Part shown: piece after piece, positions 8,683-17,745 of the stretch
Position numbering within the stretch: position 1 is the stretch's first letter
How the letters are laid out: each line of letters opens with the position of its first letter
Source of the DNA: CAZBDV01 sp964490765
GTDB lineage: Bacteria > Cloacimonadota > Cloacimonadia > Cloacimonadales > JAJBBL01
Assembly (NCBI GenBank): GCA_964490765.1
Contig: CAZBDV010000001.1
Span: 124,001-188,000, forward strand
Length of the DNA: 64,000 nucleotides
Direction of reading: 5' to 3'
Program-made: the position numbers and the translations under genes
The notes under the pieces: generated by a model
The model's database searches: none
Told to the model about the DNA's origin: nothing
What the model saw: only the letters and a program-made list of their open reading frames with translations

Positions 8683-9946
8683 CACAGGCAGAAGAAATAT
8701 ACCGTTGAATGAAATGTGGAAGTGGTATTATGTAGAGACTACAATCCACAATGTAATGAAATTTTTCAACTATCTGGAAACCAGGCCGCCAATCTTGTTA
8801 TCTGACGATGTAGTTAAGAAGATATATAATTCCGGAGACGACAAGAAAGATCTTGATAACCTGCTCAGTAAGTTATATCGTATTGATTGTGATAAAGGGC
8901 TCAATTTACGTCCAGATGGAACTGTAACATATCTTAGTGAGTTTCAGGAGTTATCAGAAGGAACTTCAGTCAACAGGATCTATTATATTGGTCCTATGTT
9001 TCGACGATCAGTTAACGAACCTCATAAAGATGGGCAGTTTCATCAATTCGGTGCTGAGGCATTGGGTAGCGATTCATACATAATCGACATAGAGATAATC
9101 AGGCTTGGACTACATATATTAAAGAAATTTGGTTTAACAGATATCAGTGTGGAACTGGGCAACTTTGGTTGTAAAGAGTGCCGGCCATCCTTTTTAAAAG
9201 AATTGAAGAATTACTGGAATTCATCAAAACAGGACTTATGCAATAGTTGTGGAGATAGTTTTGTTCAGTTTAAAGCTGAGAGTGCAGAATGTTCTACCTG
9301 CAAATCTATCTGGCAAAAAAGCCCCTCTATATTCGATTTTCTTTGTGATGCTTGCAAAGAGAATTTCAGGCTTATTAAGAGGGCTTTGTCTAACTTAATG
9401 ATTAACTATACAGTCAAATCCAGAATGAAGATGAATTTCGATTACTACAATAGACTGGTTTTCCGATATTCCCTTACCTATGCCAGAAAAACTCACTATA
9501 TTGGAGGTGGTGGCAGGTATGATTATCTGGCTCAAAGCATCACAGGTAAGCCTCTTTCAGCAATAGGCCTTTCTGCCTGTATTGAAGAGTTAATATCGAT
9601 TCTTGATAAAAGGAATCTCTTTACTGAGCCTGAAAATCCTTTTAAAGTATTTGTTATGGCAACCCATCCGGATCTGGAAATAACCCTGCTTCAGCTTGTA
9701 CAAGAATTGCATAGTAACGATATCAGTGTAATTGCCGGCCATACAGACAAAGACAGTCGTAATCACATTGATACTGCTATCTCCGAAGGTGCCTCAGTTA
9801 TGATTGTTCTTGATGATATCAGAATTAGAGATGGCAAAGCAACAATCAACAATTTGGTTAAAGAGCATAGTGAGATTATCAATCTTAGCGCAATTTTAAC
9901 TAATGTGAAGAGAATACAGAAATCTTTGTCGAATAACTATTATTAA
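8669..9946 (+). CDS. Histidyl-tRNA synthetase-like class II protein (HisS or HisZ type)
   Basis: 425 residues. Class II core with the LRPDGT motif (near 88), motif 2 FRRSVNEPHKDGQFHQFGAE (near 111-130), the HisRS zinc-type insertion with four CxxC pairs (168/171, 191/194, 208/211, 226/229), DYYNR (258-262), GGGGRYD, and a C-terminal anticodon-binding-like domain (about 325-410). The arginine of the canonical R-G-L-D-Y-Y motif (Arg259 in E. coli HisRS, needed for activation) is Met255 here. That fits HisZ, the regulatory subunit of ATP phosphoribosyltransferase, but HisZ usually lacks the C-terminal domain present here. No his genes are adjacent. It may be the only HisRS or a paralogue; the sequence alone does not decide. 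Confidence 0.7.
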   Translation: MKKNNTGRRNIPLNEMWKWYYVETTIHNVMKFFNYLETRPPILLSDDVVKKIYNSGDDKKDLDNLLSKLYRIDCDKGLNLRPDGTVTYLSEFQELSEGTSVNRIYYIGPMFRRSVNEPHKDGQFHQFGAEALGSDSYIIDIEIIRLGLHILKKFGLTDISVELGNFGCKECRPSFLKELKNYWNSSKQDLCNSCGDSFVQFKAESAECSTCKSIWQKSPSIFDFLCDACKENFRLIKRALSNLMINYTVKSRMKMNFDYYNRLVFRYSLTYARKTHYIGGGGRYDYLAQSITGKPLSAIGLSACIEELISILDKRNLFTEPENPFKVFVMATHPDLEITLLQLVQELHSNDISVIAGHTDKDSRNHIDTAISEGASVMIVLDDIRIRDGKATINNLVKEHSEIINLSAILTNVKRIQKSLSNNYY

Positions 9947-9963
9947 ACCGGGAGGAGGTAAGT

Positions 9964-10335
9964 ATGAAAGCAATTCATACCAGTTCAGCACCGTCAGCTA
10001 TTGGTCCTTATTCACAGGCTACTTATAAGAAAGGGATGCTCTTTATTTCAGGGCAGCTCGGAATTGATCCCGTTTCTGGAGAGTTGGGAAAATCTTTTGA
10101 GAAACAGGCTGAGTTGATTTTCAATAGCATTAGCCATATCTTATCAGCTGCAAACATGTCATTTTCTCATGTAATGAAAGTTACTATCTATATTGAAGAT
10201 CTGATGAACTTCGAGGCGGTGAACAATATTTTTGCCCGTTATTTCAGTGATCCCTATCCAGCTAGGGAAACTGTTCAGGTTGCACGCCTACCGAAAAATG
10301 CAGCTCTTGAAATTTCGCTTATCGCTCAAGATTAG
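9964..10335 (+). CDS. ridA: RidA family 2-iminobutanoate/2-iminopropanoate deaminase
   Basis: 123 residues, typical length. The N-terminal A-P-x-A-I-G-P-Y-S-Q-A motif, FISGQLGIDP and the closing P-A-R-E-T-V-Q-V-A-R-L-P-K with the catalytic arginine are all present. RidA hydrolyses reactive enamine/imine intermediates made by PLP enzymes. A strong GGGAGGAGG lies just before the ATG, 17 bases after the HisRS-like gene, so it is probably the last gene of the pgpH operon. No clear terminator follows in the 173 bases up to the convergent gene. Confidence 0.93.
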   Translation: MKAIHTSSAPSAIGPYSQATYKKGMLFISGQLGIDPVSGELGKSFEKQAELIFNSISHILSAANMSFSHVMKVTIYIEDLMNFEAVNNIFARYFSDPYPARETVQVARLPKNAALEISLIAQD

Positions 10336-10508
10336 CTGTAGAGATACTATTTAGGCCTATTTTACGATTCAGAATATCGCTGGTCATTAACATCTTGATA
10401 GATAATATCGGGATGTTGACATAGTTGAAGAGACTGAATCACTATTCGAAAATCAACCACACGATTTTGAAATCACGATTCTCTCCCCTATTCTTTATCA
10501 CCTGACAA

Positions 10509-10898
10509 TCAGCTCTTTTTCTTCCTTTTCAACGTAATAACGATCTCATATTGGTTGGGTGGTTTATCCCAGATCTCCTGACCTAGGTATTCCTTCGGGT
10601 TGTTTATTATCTCATCCTCTGAGACTTCCTGGATCTTGTGATCATCATCTAATATCCAGTAATACTTGATTTTCTTTGTGTCGGTATCATTGATCTTCTT
10701 TTTGGTAGCCATAATTACTCCTTTGATTTCATAATCTGTATAGGTTTCTATGTATTCTTCTAAAAGCTCGTAAGATATGTTATCTATATACAACTGACAT
10801 TTATTGGGACAGTTGAGCGCACAGACAAAAATGCTCTCAAATCTCCTTGTTAGAGGACATATTAAAGTAGTTTTTGTTGTATCTTTTGGTGAAGGCAT
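10509..10898 (-). CDS. Cys-cluster small protein with a possible internal start
   Basis: 129 residues; I recognise no named family. The N-terminal half has four cysteines spaced C-x11-C-x3-C-x3-C (ending CALNCPNKC), which suggests a zinc or Fe-S site. The second half, from Met at 10712, is lysine-rich and ends in KRKKKS. That internal ATG has a near-perfect AAAGGAG 5 bases upstream, far better than the site for the ATG at 10898, so a separate 67-residue protein may be made from the same frame. It starts 7 bases after the dapA stop and is probably in its operon. Lysine and isoleucine content is like that of its neighbours. Confidence 0.6.
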   Translation of the reverse strand: MPSPKDTTKTTLICPLTRRFESIFVCALNCPNKCQLYIDNISYELLEEYIETYTDYEIKGVIMATKKKINDTDTKKIKYYWILDDDHKIQEVSEDEIINNPKEYLGQEIWDKPPNQYEIVITLKRKKKS

Positions 10899-10905
10899 CA
10901 ATAAA

Positions 10906-11781
10906 TTACAATAACTGGAGTTTCTTCAAGACATTCTCTAGGGTTTCAATGTTTTCCGGTTCCAAAAAATATAACGGTAAGCGGATCTCACGTTCGATAT
11001 AGCCCATCAGATGCAACGCTTCTTTTACCGGGATAGGATTTGTCTCGATAAAAAGAACATTATTCAGTTCCAACAATTCAATATGAATTTCCTGTGCCTT
11101 AGCGTAATCACCTTTTAGTGCCAGCTCGATCATCCTCTTAATCTTACCAGGGACGATATTAGCCGTAACGGATATTGTCCCTTTCCCTCCACAACACAAA
11201 ATTGGCAGATTCAGCATATCTTCTCCTGACAGGATTGAAAAATCTTGCGGAGAGTACTTTATCATCTTTGTTATCTGGGCGAAGTTCCCACTTGCTTCTT
11301 TAATGGCAATAATTCGCTCACAATCTTCAGCAAGTCGTATTGTCGTATCAGCGGTAATGTTAACACCGGTTCTACCAGGTACATTGTAGATAACTATCGG
11401 TATGTCAGTCTCTTCATATACTGACTTGAAAAAATAGTACATACCCTTCTGTGTTGGTTTATTATAATAAGGGGTTATTACTAAGGCATAGTCAGCTCCT
11501 AATTTCTGTACTTTCTGGGTCTCGGCAATAGTTTTAGAAAGGTTGTTAGTGCCACTTCCGACCATTATCGGGATCTTACCTGAAATCTTCTGTACAACAT
11601 ATCTAATGAAGTATTCCTTCTCATCTCCTGCCAGAGCAGGAGATTCTCCAGTAGTTCCGCATAACAGTAATCCATCTGTCTTGTTCTCGAGATGGAATTC
11701 TAATAGGCGATCTACTGCATTATAATCAATATCATTATTCTTGAATGGTGTAACCAGAGCTACAATTGAACCTTGAAGCAT
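10906..11781 (-). CDS. dapA: 4-hydroxy-tetrahydrodipicolinate synthase
   Basis: 291 residues, normal for DapA. The TIM-barrel has GTTGESPAL (phosphate-binding Thr-Thr), Tyr in YNVPGRTGVNI and the Schiff-base lysine in IAIKEASGN. It condenses pyruvate with aspartate semialdehyde, the first step towards diaminopimelate and lysine. GGAGG precedes the ATG. No other lysine genes are adjacent, so the gene is isolated from the rest of its pathway. Members of the N-acetylneuraminate lyase family share the fold, but the motif set favours DapA. Confidence 0.93.
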   Translation of the reverse strand: MLQGSIVALVTPFKNNDIDYNAVDRLLEFHLENKTDGLLLCGTTGESPALAGDEKEYFIRYVVQKISGKIPIMVGSGTNNLSKTIAETQKVQKLGADYALVITPYYNKPTQKGMYYFFKSVYEETDIPIVIYNVPGRTGVNITADTTIRLAEDCERIIAIKEASGNFAQITKMIKYSPQDFSILSGEDMLNLPILCCGGKGTISVTANIVPGKIKRMIELALKGDYAKAQEIHIELLELNNVLFIETNPIPVKEALHLMGYIEREIRLPLYFLEPENIETLENVLKKLQLL

Positions 11782-11842
11782 AATAATCGACCTCCTTCAT
11801 TTTTTCGGGACTAATACTATCTTCTCTAACAAACAATAATTA

Positions 11843-12331
11843 TCACTGAAATGCTGTCTGTCTCCATGCTTCATAGAGAATGACTGCTACACTGTTTGCC
11901 AGGTTGAGGGATCTGATTTTATCGGTCATTGGTATCCTGATAGTCTTATCCGGATTTGACATTATCAGTTCCTCTGGCAAACCTCTTGTCTCTGGGCCAA
12001 ACAGAAACACATCGCCCCTATTATAAGCTATATCACTATATTTATGTTTTCCTTTAGTAGTACAGAAGTAGATATTATTGGAGCGGTATTTTGTAAAGAA
12101 ATTCTCCAGATTCTCGTGACTCTCCAATAAAAGATGCTCCCAGTAGTCCAATCCAGCTCTCTTGAGATATTTATCTGTCAGCAAGAATTTTATCGGTTTG
12201 ATCAGGTGAAGCTTTGCCTGACACCCGACACAGATTCTACCAATGTTACCTGTATTGGCCGGTATTTCAGGGTTAAAGAGAGCAATATGAAAGTTTATTC
12301 TATCATTATCTCTATCCATCGTGTCAACCAT
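11843..12331 (-). CDS. trmL: tRNA (cytidine(34)-2'-O)-methyltransferase TrmL
   Basis: 162 residues, typical for TrmL. SPOUT knot motifs: FNPEIPANTGNIGR at the N-terminus, LFGPETRGLPEE in motif 2 and IPMTDKIRSLNLANSVAVILYEAWRQ in motif 3. It methylates the ribose of wobble position 34 in tRNA-Leu in characterised bacteria. The start lies inside the last 37 bases of the ThiB-like gene; an ATG at 12319 is also possible. No promoter of its own is needed given the overlap. Confidence 0.93.
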   Translation of the reverse strand: MVDTMDRDNDRINFHIALFNPEIPANTGNIGRICVGCQAKLHLIKPIKFLLTDKYLKRAGLDYWEHLLLESHENLENFFTKYRSNNIYFCTTKGKHKYSDIAYNRGDVFLFGPETRGLPEELIMSNPDKTIRIPMTDKIRSLNLANSVAVILYEAWRQTAFQ

Positions 12332-13338
12332 CGATCACTTGTAGAAGTATCAATATTTGCAAGATCTAACTCATTATTCAGAATTATTTCCGGAGTAGGA
12401 AGATCGTTAAATGACTCAGGTAATATTACCTTGTCATTAACCGGATACATCCATTGAGTTTCAGGTATATGATTCTGAAAATCGATTGAAAGCATAAAAT
12501 CGATGAATTTCTGAGCTAGTAATAGATTGGGGGTATCTCTAACAATACCGGCCCCTTCGATCTGCATGAACCCCCCTTCAATCGGTATAACAGCCCGATA
12601 ACGATCAGTACCTTCAAGCTCTATATGAAATGCAGGGCTGGTTGAATAACTCAATACTATAGGAACTTCTCCTGCCAGGAACATACTGTATGCCTCATCC
12701 CAGGACGAGGTTACTGTAAGAATGTTATTTTTAACGCTACGCCAGAAATGTAAGTAGCCGTTTTCACCGAAAGCAGCAACAGTCCAGAAGAGCAAACCTA
12801 AACCGGGACTTGAAGTGCGAGGATCTGATATGACCAGTTTATTTTTCCATATACCATCCTGAATGTTACCGAAAGTAGTTGGAGGGTTTTCTATTTCGTG
12901 GGTATCATAAACAAAGGCAAAATAGCCGTAATCATACGGTATTAGATGATAAGTTTCATCAAAATGTAATACTTCACGAATATCAGCCAGCTTTTCTGAT
13001 CTATAAGAGACCAGAAGTTCCTCGAATAAAACTCTATTCATCATTGTATTGTCTATACCAATAACAATATCGGCCTGAGGATTTCTCTTCTCCATAATCA
13101 AACGGTTGACGATGTTCCCAGCATCACCAACACTCTCAATTACTACCCTGCAACCCTCTTGCTCTTCGAATACCGGTATAGTCAGATCTGCCAGGCCCCA
13201 GGTTACAAAGCTATCATAAGTATAAATCTTTAGTATATCATCTTCTCTCTCTGAACGGCGTCCGGTTTCTCGATCTCTGCAGGATATCGAAATTAGCAGA
13301 AGAATTAAAACCAGGGGGTATAAGTACCTACTCTTCAT
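12295..13338 (-). CDS. ThiB-like periplasmic substrate-binding lipoprotein
   Basis: 347 residues. Lipobox ending at Cys16-20 after a hydrophobic stretch (LLLISISC). The domain resembles ABC binding proteins of the thiamine/TbpA and iron(III)/polyamine class: LKIYTYDSF near the mature N-terminus, DIVIGIDNT, and YDYGYFAFVYDT are characteristic of ThiB. Start at 13338 with AGGAG five bases upstream. The inner-membrane permease and ATPase (ThiP, ThiQ) are not in this window, so transport must be completed by genes elsewhere. Substrate assignment is by resemblance only. The 3' end overlaps trmL. Confidence 0.75.
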   Translation of the reverse strand: MKSRYLYPLVLILLLISISCRDRETGRRSEREDDILKIYTYDSFVTWGLADLTIPVFEEQEGCRVVIESVGDAGNIVNRLIMEKRNPQADIVIGIDNTMMNRVLFEELLVSYRSEKLADIREVLHFDETYHLIPYDYGYFAFVYDTHEIENPPTTFGNIQDGIWKNKLVISDPRTSSPGLGLLFWTVAAFGENGYLHFWRSVKNNILTVTSSWDEAYSMFLAGEVPIVLSYSTSPAFHIELEGTDRYRAVIPIEGGFMQIEGAGIVRDTPNLLLAQKFIDFMLSIDFQNHIPETQWMYPVNDKVILPESFNDLPTPEIILNNELDLANIDTSTSDRWLTRWIEIMIE

Positions 13339-13441
13339 CTTTCTCCTCATTTTTTCTCGAAATTAATGAACTATCATACTGATTTGAGCAAATCTACAAA
13401 AAAGTCTGTTATTAAGCATGAGTTATAGTTATCGTTGATTA

Positions 13442-14203
13442 TTAACCCCCGAACAGGACAGCAGCTACCACGAAATCCATCAATAATATCAGGATTGAAG
13501 AATATACCACAGTCAAAGTTGTAGCCTTACCTACCCCCTCTGCTCCACCTTCTGTTCTGCTTCCTATATAACAGGAAATAGATGTAATTATCATACCAAA
13601 GAAAAAGGTCTTGATCAGGCCACCCCAAAGATCCATCGGATCGAAATAATGCCTTATGTTGGAGAAGAAGGTGTAGATGTTAATATCATACTTGATATTC
13701 GAAACGATAAATGCAGAACAAATACCGATAAGATTAGCATAAACTGTAAGAAGCGGAAGGACAATAATACCGGCAATCATTCTCGGTAGATAGAGATAAT
13801 CATATGGGTCAACCCCCATACTTTTCATTGCATCAATCTGCTCACTTACTTTCATAGTGCCAATTTCAGCCGCTATTGCTGCACCTACCTTTCCTGAGAG
13901 TACTAATGCTGTCAATACTGGAGCTAATTCAGTCATAGTGCTTTTTCCCACTACGACCCCAATTAAGTTTCTGCTGATGTAGCCACGTGTTTGATAGGAA
14001 GCCTGTACAGCTGTAACAAGCCCTGTAAAGCCAGAAGTTACAGTTATCAATAAGATTGAGTCGTAACCCATTTTTTTTAACTGATCAGTGAACTCGTAAA
14101 AACGTCTAAAAATCCGAGGTATCTTGACTAAAACAGCAGCAGTAAAAGATACATAGCTGCCTATTTGATAGGCAGTCTTGATTAACAGAGATTTCTCTTT
14201 CAT
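13442..14203 (-). CDS. mlaE: MlaE family ABC transporter permease
   Basis: 253 residues with about five to six TMs. Signature segments are the TGLVTAVQASYQ entry, LVLSGKVGAAIAAEIGTMKVSEQIDAM, the conserved MlaE coupling region, and VDPYDYLYLPRM. MlaE is the inner-membrane permease of the phospholipid transport system between the inner and outer membranes. The usual partners (MlaF ATPase and MlaD MCE protein) are not adjacent. The ATG follows the dnaB stop by 8 bases, an unusual pairing with dnaB, and no strong ribosome site is visible. Confidence 0.9.
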   Translation of the reverse strand: MKEKSLLIKTAYQIGSYVSFTAAVLVKIPRIFRRFYEFTDQLKKMGYDSILLITVTSGFTGLVTAVQASYQTRGYISRNLIGVVVGKSTMTELAPVLTALVLSGKVGAAIAAEIGTMKVSEQIDAMKSMGVDPYDYLYLPRMIAGIIVLPLLTVYANLIGICSAFIVSNIKYDINIYTFFSNIRHYFDPMDLWGGLIKTFFFGMIITSISCYIGSRTEGGAEGVGKATTLTVVYSSILILLMDFVVAAVLFGG

Positions 14204-14211
14204 TTTTGACG

Positions 14212-15564
14212 TTACTTTTCCAGATCGGCAAAAGCTGTATTCTCTTCAACAAATCTCATCTCTATTTCACCCGTTTTACCATGACGATTCTTTGCTATTA
14301 TTATAGAAGCTTTTTCAGCATTATCCTCTGTCTTTTTATACTTTGCCTCACGATATATAAACATAACCAGATCCGCATCCTGCTCTATGGCACCAGATTC
14401 ACGAAGATCGGATAGCCGCGGCCTTTTATCTTCCCTGTTTTCCAGAGCTCTGTTTAGCTGAGAGAGTGCTATCACGGGAACGTGCAACTCTTTGGCCAGA
14501 ATTTTTAAACTACGGGATATTTCTGATATCTCCTGTTGCCTGTTCTCCACACTGCGCCTAGGAGAAGACATTAACTGCATATAGTCAACAATAAGTAACC
14601 CCAGCCCATCTTGCTCTGCTTTCAATCTTCTCGCCTTGGCACGAAGATCAAGAGGAGTATTGGTGCCGATATCATCGAGAAAGATATTCATTCTGCTGAT
14701 TTTCTCTGCCTGTTCGATGATACCCCTCCTTTTAACCTGGTCGAGACCATGTCCGGTGAGCATATTATCCATTGATACCATAGATTTAGTGCTAATCATA
14801 CGGAGTAGCACCTCTTCAACTGACATCTCCATTGTAAATATACCAACTTCTGTATCTTGCCGGAGAGCAGTATTAAGGGCAATGTTTAAAGCAAAGGCTG
14901 ATTTACCCATTCCTGGCCTGGCAGCAATAACAATAAGTTGACCTGGTCTGAAACTGCCAATAACTCTATCCAGAGAATGAAAGCCTGTTGTGACGCCGAT
15001 TCCAACGCCACCCTTCTTCATTATATCTTCGATCCGCTCGAGTACTTCAGTCATTCGGTCACTTGCTCTGACAAAACCCTGCATCTTTGAAGTCTCGGTA
15101 ATCTTGAATATATTGTTTTCTGCGTAATCGATCAGATCTTCGGTAGGGAGATCCCCTTCATAAGCTTTCTGAACTATCTTATTAGCAGTCAGGATCAATT
15201 CTCGTAAAAGGTATTTATCGGTAACAATTTTAACATGATAATCGAAATGAGCACCGCTGACAACATAGTCGTATAACTGTGAAAGATATTCTTTACCACC
15301 AGCTTTCTCAAGCTGTCCACTACTTTCAAGTTGATTTTGCAGAGTGATGGTATCAATTGACATCTGATTCTCAAACAGATTCCGCATAGCACGAAAGATA
15401 ACCTTATGCTGAGGCTTGTTGAAATACTCCTCTTTAATCTGAACAATACTCTTTGCTACAGTAGTATAATCGTTCATTATTGCAGATAGAACTGCTGCCT
15501 CAGCAGACTCATCATATGGTAAGCTTCTCGCTGTTACAGGGGTCAATTCTGTTGACTCTCTCAA
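14212..15564 (-). CDS. dnaB: Replicative DNA helicase DnaB
   Basis: 450 residues, full length and without an intein. N-terminal DnaB domain (about 12-115), then a RecA-like core with Walker A ARPGMGKSAFALN, Walker B LLIVDYMQLM, SQLNR and the arginine-finger block ENREDKRPRLSDLRESGAIEQDAD. Starts with TTG at 15564, with AAGGAG 7 bases upstream. The hexamer unwinds DNA at the fork. Followed directly by mlaE. TTGACA-like bases occur upstream at 15651-15656 but no good -10 follows. Confidence 0.95.
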   Translation of the reverse strand: MRESTELTPVTARSLPYDESAEAAVLSAIMNDYTTVAKSIVQIKEEYFNKPQHKVIFRAMRNLFENQMSIDTITLQNQLESSGQLEKAGGKEYLSQLYDYVVSGAHFDYHVKIVTDKYLLRELILTANKIVQKAYEGDLPTEDLIDYAENNIFKITETSKMQGFVRASDRMTEVLERIEDIMKKGGVGIGVTTGFHSLDRVIGSFRPGQLIVIAARPGMGKSAFALNIALNTALRQDTEVGIFTMEMSVEEVLLRMISTKSMVSMDNMLTGHGLDQVKRRGIIEQAEKISRMNIFLDDIGTNTPLDLRAKARRLKAEQDGLGLLIVDYMQLMSSPRRSVENRQQEISEISRSLKILAKELHVPVIALSQLNRALENREDKRPRLSDLRESGAIEQDADLVMFIYREAKYKKTEDNAEKASIIIAKNRHGKTGEIEMRFVEENTAFADLEK

Positions 15565-15712
15565 GGCTGTTCTCCTTATTACTTTCTTAAACCATGGGCT
15601 TTCTTGTTGAAAACTGCACCGCTTGATTTTTTCTGTTTTCCTGTAAAATTTGTCAAATAACCTCTCACCGGTATAACCAGACCGAATGTGTTACCTTAAA
15701 TAGAAATTACTA

Positions 15713-16375
15713 TTATGATTGCTTTTCAATACTGTTATAAATGTCGCGTATCTTCTGTAAATCTTTCCAGGATTCTTTCTTCAATGATGCATTATATATA
15801 AGGGCTGCAGGATGATAAGTGACATATGTCTCGATACCCTCATAGTTAAAACGTCTCTGTCTTAAGATAGTCATCGGCTCTTTTACATCAAAGAGTGTCA
15901 CAGCTGCAACCTTACCAAGTAATACGATAAGCTTTGGAGAAATGATTTCAATCTGTTCTCTAAGATAGGGAAGACACTGTTCTACTTCATCAGGGGCAGG
16001 ATTTCTATTACCCGGTGGCTGGCATTTTACGACATTGGTTATGTAAACCTCAGATCTCTGGAGGTTGATAGCCAGAAGCATTTTTGTCAGTAATTGACCT
16101 GCTTTCCCTACAAATGGTTTCCCCTGCTTATTCTCTTCTGAGCCGGGACCCTCTCCGATCAGCATCAGCCTGGCATCTGGATTTCCAGTACCATAGACAA
16201 AATTGATCCGATTTTTATGTAAGGAACATTTCTGACAATTACGGTAATTCTCCTGTTTATTCGCTAATTTTTCAGCTTTCTCTCTTGAGTCAATATCATA
16301 TTCAGGTAAATAGAGCTCATCTATACCGGAGCTCTCTAATAATTCTAAATACTGCTGCAGAGATTTCCGTGTCAT
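15713..16375 (-). CDS. Family 4 uracil-DNA glycosylase (4Fe-4S)
   Basis: 220 residues. Family 4 features: C-Q-K-C near residue 47-50, GEGPGSEENKQGKPFVGKAG (water-activating and ribose-binding motif), CQPPGNRNPAPDEVEQC (two further cysteines of the 4Fe-4S site), and YHPAAL near the C-terminus (motif B). It removes uracil from deaminated DNA. ATG at 16375 is used (an in-frame TTG one codon upstream is not needed). Seven bases downstream of the rpoZ stop, so it belongs to the gmk-rpoZ-udg transcript. Confidence 0.9.
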   Translation of the reverse strand: MTRKSLQQYLELLESSGIDELYLPEYDIDSREKAEKLANKQENYRNCQKCSLHKNRINFVYGTGNPDARLMLIGEGPGSEENKQGKPFVGKAGQLLTKMLLAINLQRSEVYITNVVKCQPPGNRNPAPDEVEQCLPYLREQIEIISPKLIVLLGKVAAVTLFDVKEPMTILRQRRFNYEGIETYVTYHPAALIYNASLKKESWKDLQKIRDIYNSIEKQS

Positions 16376-16382
16376 CAATCAA

Positions 16383-16610
16383 TTATTCTTCATCCATATC
16401 TATCTCTTCCTCTTGTTCAATTATGAAGTCTGGAATCTCATTTTTAGCTACGTTCTCCAGGGCAATTTCCGTTATCTTTTTAGGAAAGGACTTCTTAATT
16501 GAGTAAGGAAGGGAATTCAAGCGATTAGCTTCTAGGTTACACAACAACAGATACAAATAGTCCATGTTGTTCTTTTCCAGAAAGGATTCTACTATAGGTC
16601 TTTTTTCCAT
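16383..16610 (-). CDS. rpoZ: RNA polymerase omega subunit (RpoZ-like)
   Basis: 75 residues. It follows gmk, the classic order gmk-rpoZ, with a 19-base overlap. The N-terminal ...ESFLEKNNMDYLYLLLCNLEANRLN resembles the omega D-x-L-x-x-x-x-x-N-R-Y-x-L segment, and the LENVAKNEIP run resembles its second helix. The acidic C-terminus (EEEIDMDEE) is usual. Omega aids assembly of the polymerase. Identity rests on gene order as much as on sequence. Confidence 0.75.
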   Translation of the reverse strand: MEKRPIVESFLEKNNMDYLYLLLCNLEANRLNSLPYSIKKSFPKKITEIALENVAKNEIPDFIIEQEEEIDMDEE

Positions 16611-17239
16611 TTAGTTTTACCTCCATAAAACACATCTATTGGAGATTGGTAACGAGTTACCCTATTCTCCTCGGCTTTGATAATCTTTTCGACATCTTTT
16701 ATAGCAACTTCCAGATTATCATTAATAACCAGATAATTGTAATCCTTCAGACTCTCCAGCTCTTTGCGGGCATTTTTGAGTCTCAAAGATATAGTCTCTT
16801 CATTATCAGTATCTCTCTCCCTCAACCTCTTTTCCAGGGTTTGCATATCAGGTGGTAACAGAAAAATCGTTACAACATCGACATTGCTTTTTACGATTGC
16901 TTCTGCTCCCTGAGGGTCAATATCCATAATTACATGTTTTTTTTGAGCAAACTTGTCAAGGATAAACGACTTAGATGTTCCATACCAGTTGCTGTGAACT
17001 CTGGCATACTCCAAAAAATCGTTCTCCTTGATCAACTGTCTGAAATGCTCCTCACTGACGAAAAAATAGTCCTTTGTATCAACTTCATTCTTACGGGGTT
17101 CTCTTGTGGTATATGATACTGAATAAACAACTTCAGGCATTCTTGTAAGAATGGCCTTACAGATGGTAGTTTTCCCGCCACCTGATGGTGCAGAAACAAC
17201 AATAAGGAAGTTTTCCCTTCTGTATTCAGTATTTGTCAT
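16592..17239 (-). CDS. gmk: Guanylate kinase
   Basis: 215 residues. P-loop SAPSGGGKTTICK, the GMP-binding SYTTREPRKNEVDTKDYFFV block, and the R-x-x-x-R-x-x-D-T-E lid (RLRERDTDNEE) are intact. It phosphorylates GMP to GDP. gcvH lies 8 bases upstream, and rpoZ overlaps its end. Confidence 0.95.
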   Translation of the reverse strand: MTNTEYRRENFLIVVSAPSGGGKTTICKAILTRMPEVVYSVSYTTREPRKNEVDTKDYFFVSEEHFRQLIKENDFLEYARVHSNWYGTSKSFILDKFAQKKHVIMDIDPQGAEAIVKSNVDVVTIFLLPPDMQTLEKRLRERDTDNEETISLRLKNARKELESLKDYNYLVINDNLEVAIKDVEKIIKAEENRVTRYQSPIDVFYGGKTKWKKDL

Positions 17240-17247
17240 ATCAGGAA

Positions 17248-17628
17248 TTACTCACTGAATTGTTTGCGATATTCTCCGGCAGAAAGAAGGGTCTCGATCT
17301 CATCAGGATTTGACAATCTTAGTTTCAGTAGCCAACCCTGTTCATATGGAGATTCATTTACAAGAGATACGTTTTCCAGAACGTCATCATTGACTTTAAG
17401 TATCTCGCCACTTACAGGAGTTACAAAATCCACTACTGCTTTAGCTGATTCTATAGATCCGATCTCTTCTCCAGCGGATACAGAACTCCCTACTTCGGGA
17501 AGGTCAATATAAACGATATCACCTAATTCCTTCTGCGCATAATCACTAATTCCCACATATGCTACGTCTTTCTCTACTTTAACCCACTCATGAGTCTCTG
17601 AATAATACAGGTCGTCCATTATTTTCAT
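17248..17628 (-). CDS. gcvH: Glycine cleavage system H protein
   Basis: 126 residues, normal length. YYSETHEWVKV at the N-terminus, the lipoyl-attachment block GSIESAKAVVDFVTPVSGEI with the modified lysine near residue 60, and SPYEQGWLLKL near the end. It carries the aminomethyl group between the P, T and L proteins. Start at the ATG 17628 with GGAGG 5 bases upstream, and not the in-frame TTG at 17640. gcvP, gcvT and lpd are absent from the window; H proteins also act in lipoate supply, so a lone copy is not odd in itself. Confidence 0.93.
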   Translation of the reverse strand: MKIMDDLYYSETHEWVKVEKDVAYVGISDYAQKELGDIVYIDLPEVGSSVSAGEEIGSIESAKAVVDFVTPVSGEILKVNDDVLENVSLVNESPYEQGWLLKLRLSNPDEIETLLSAGEYRKQFSE

Positions 17629-17745
17629 TATTACCTCCAACTTCTTAATGTTCTACTCCAATGAAGTATGCATTTTATTTTCAGCTTATGTGTCAAGGCA
17701 ATTAATTAACGAAGAGCATTACTTAAATTTACCACTGAGCAGCTA

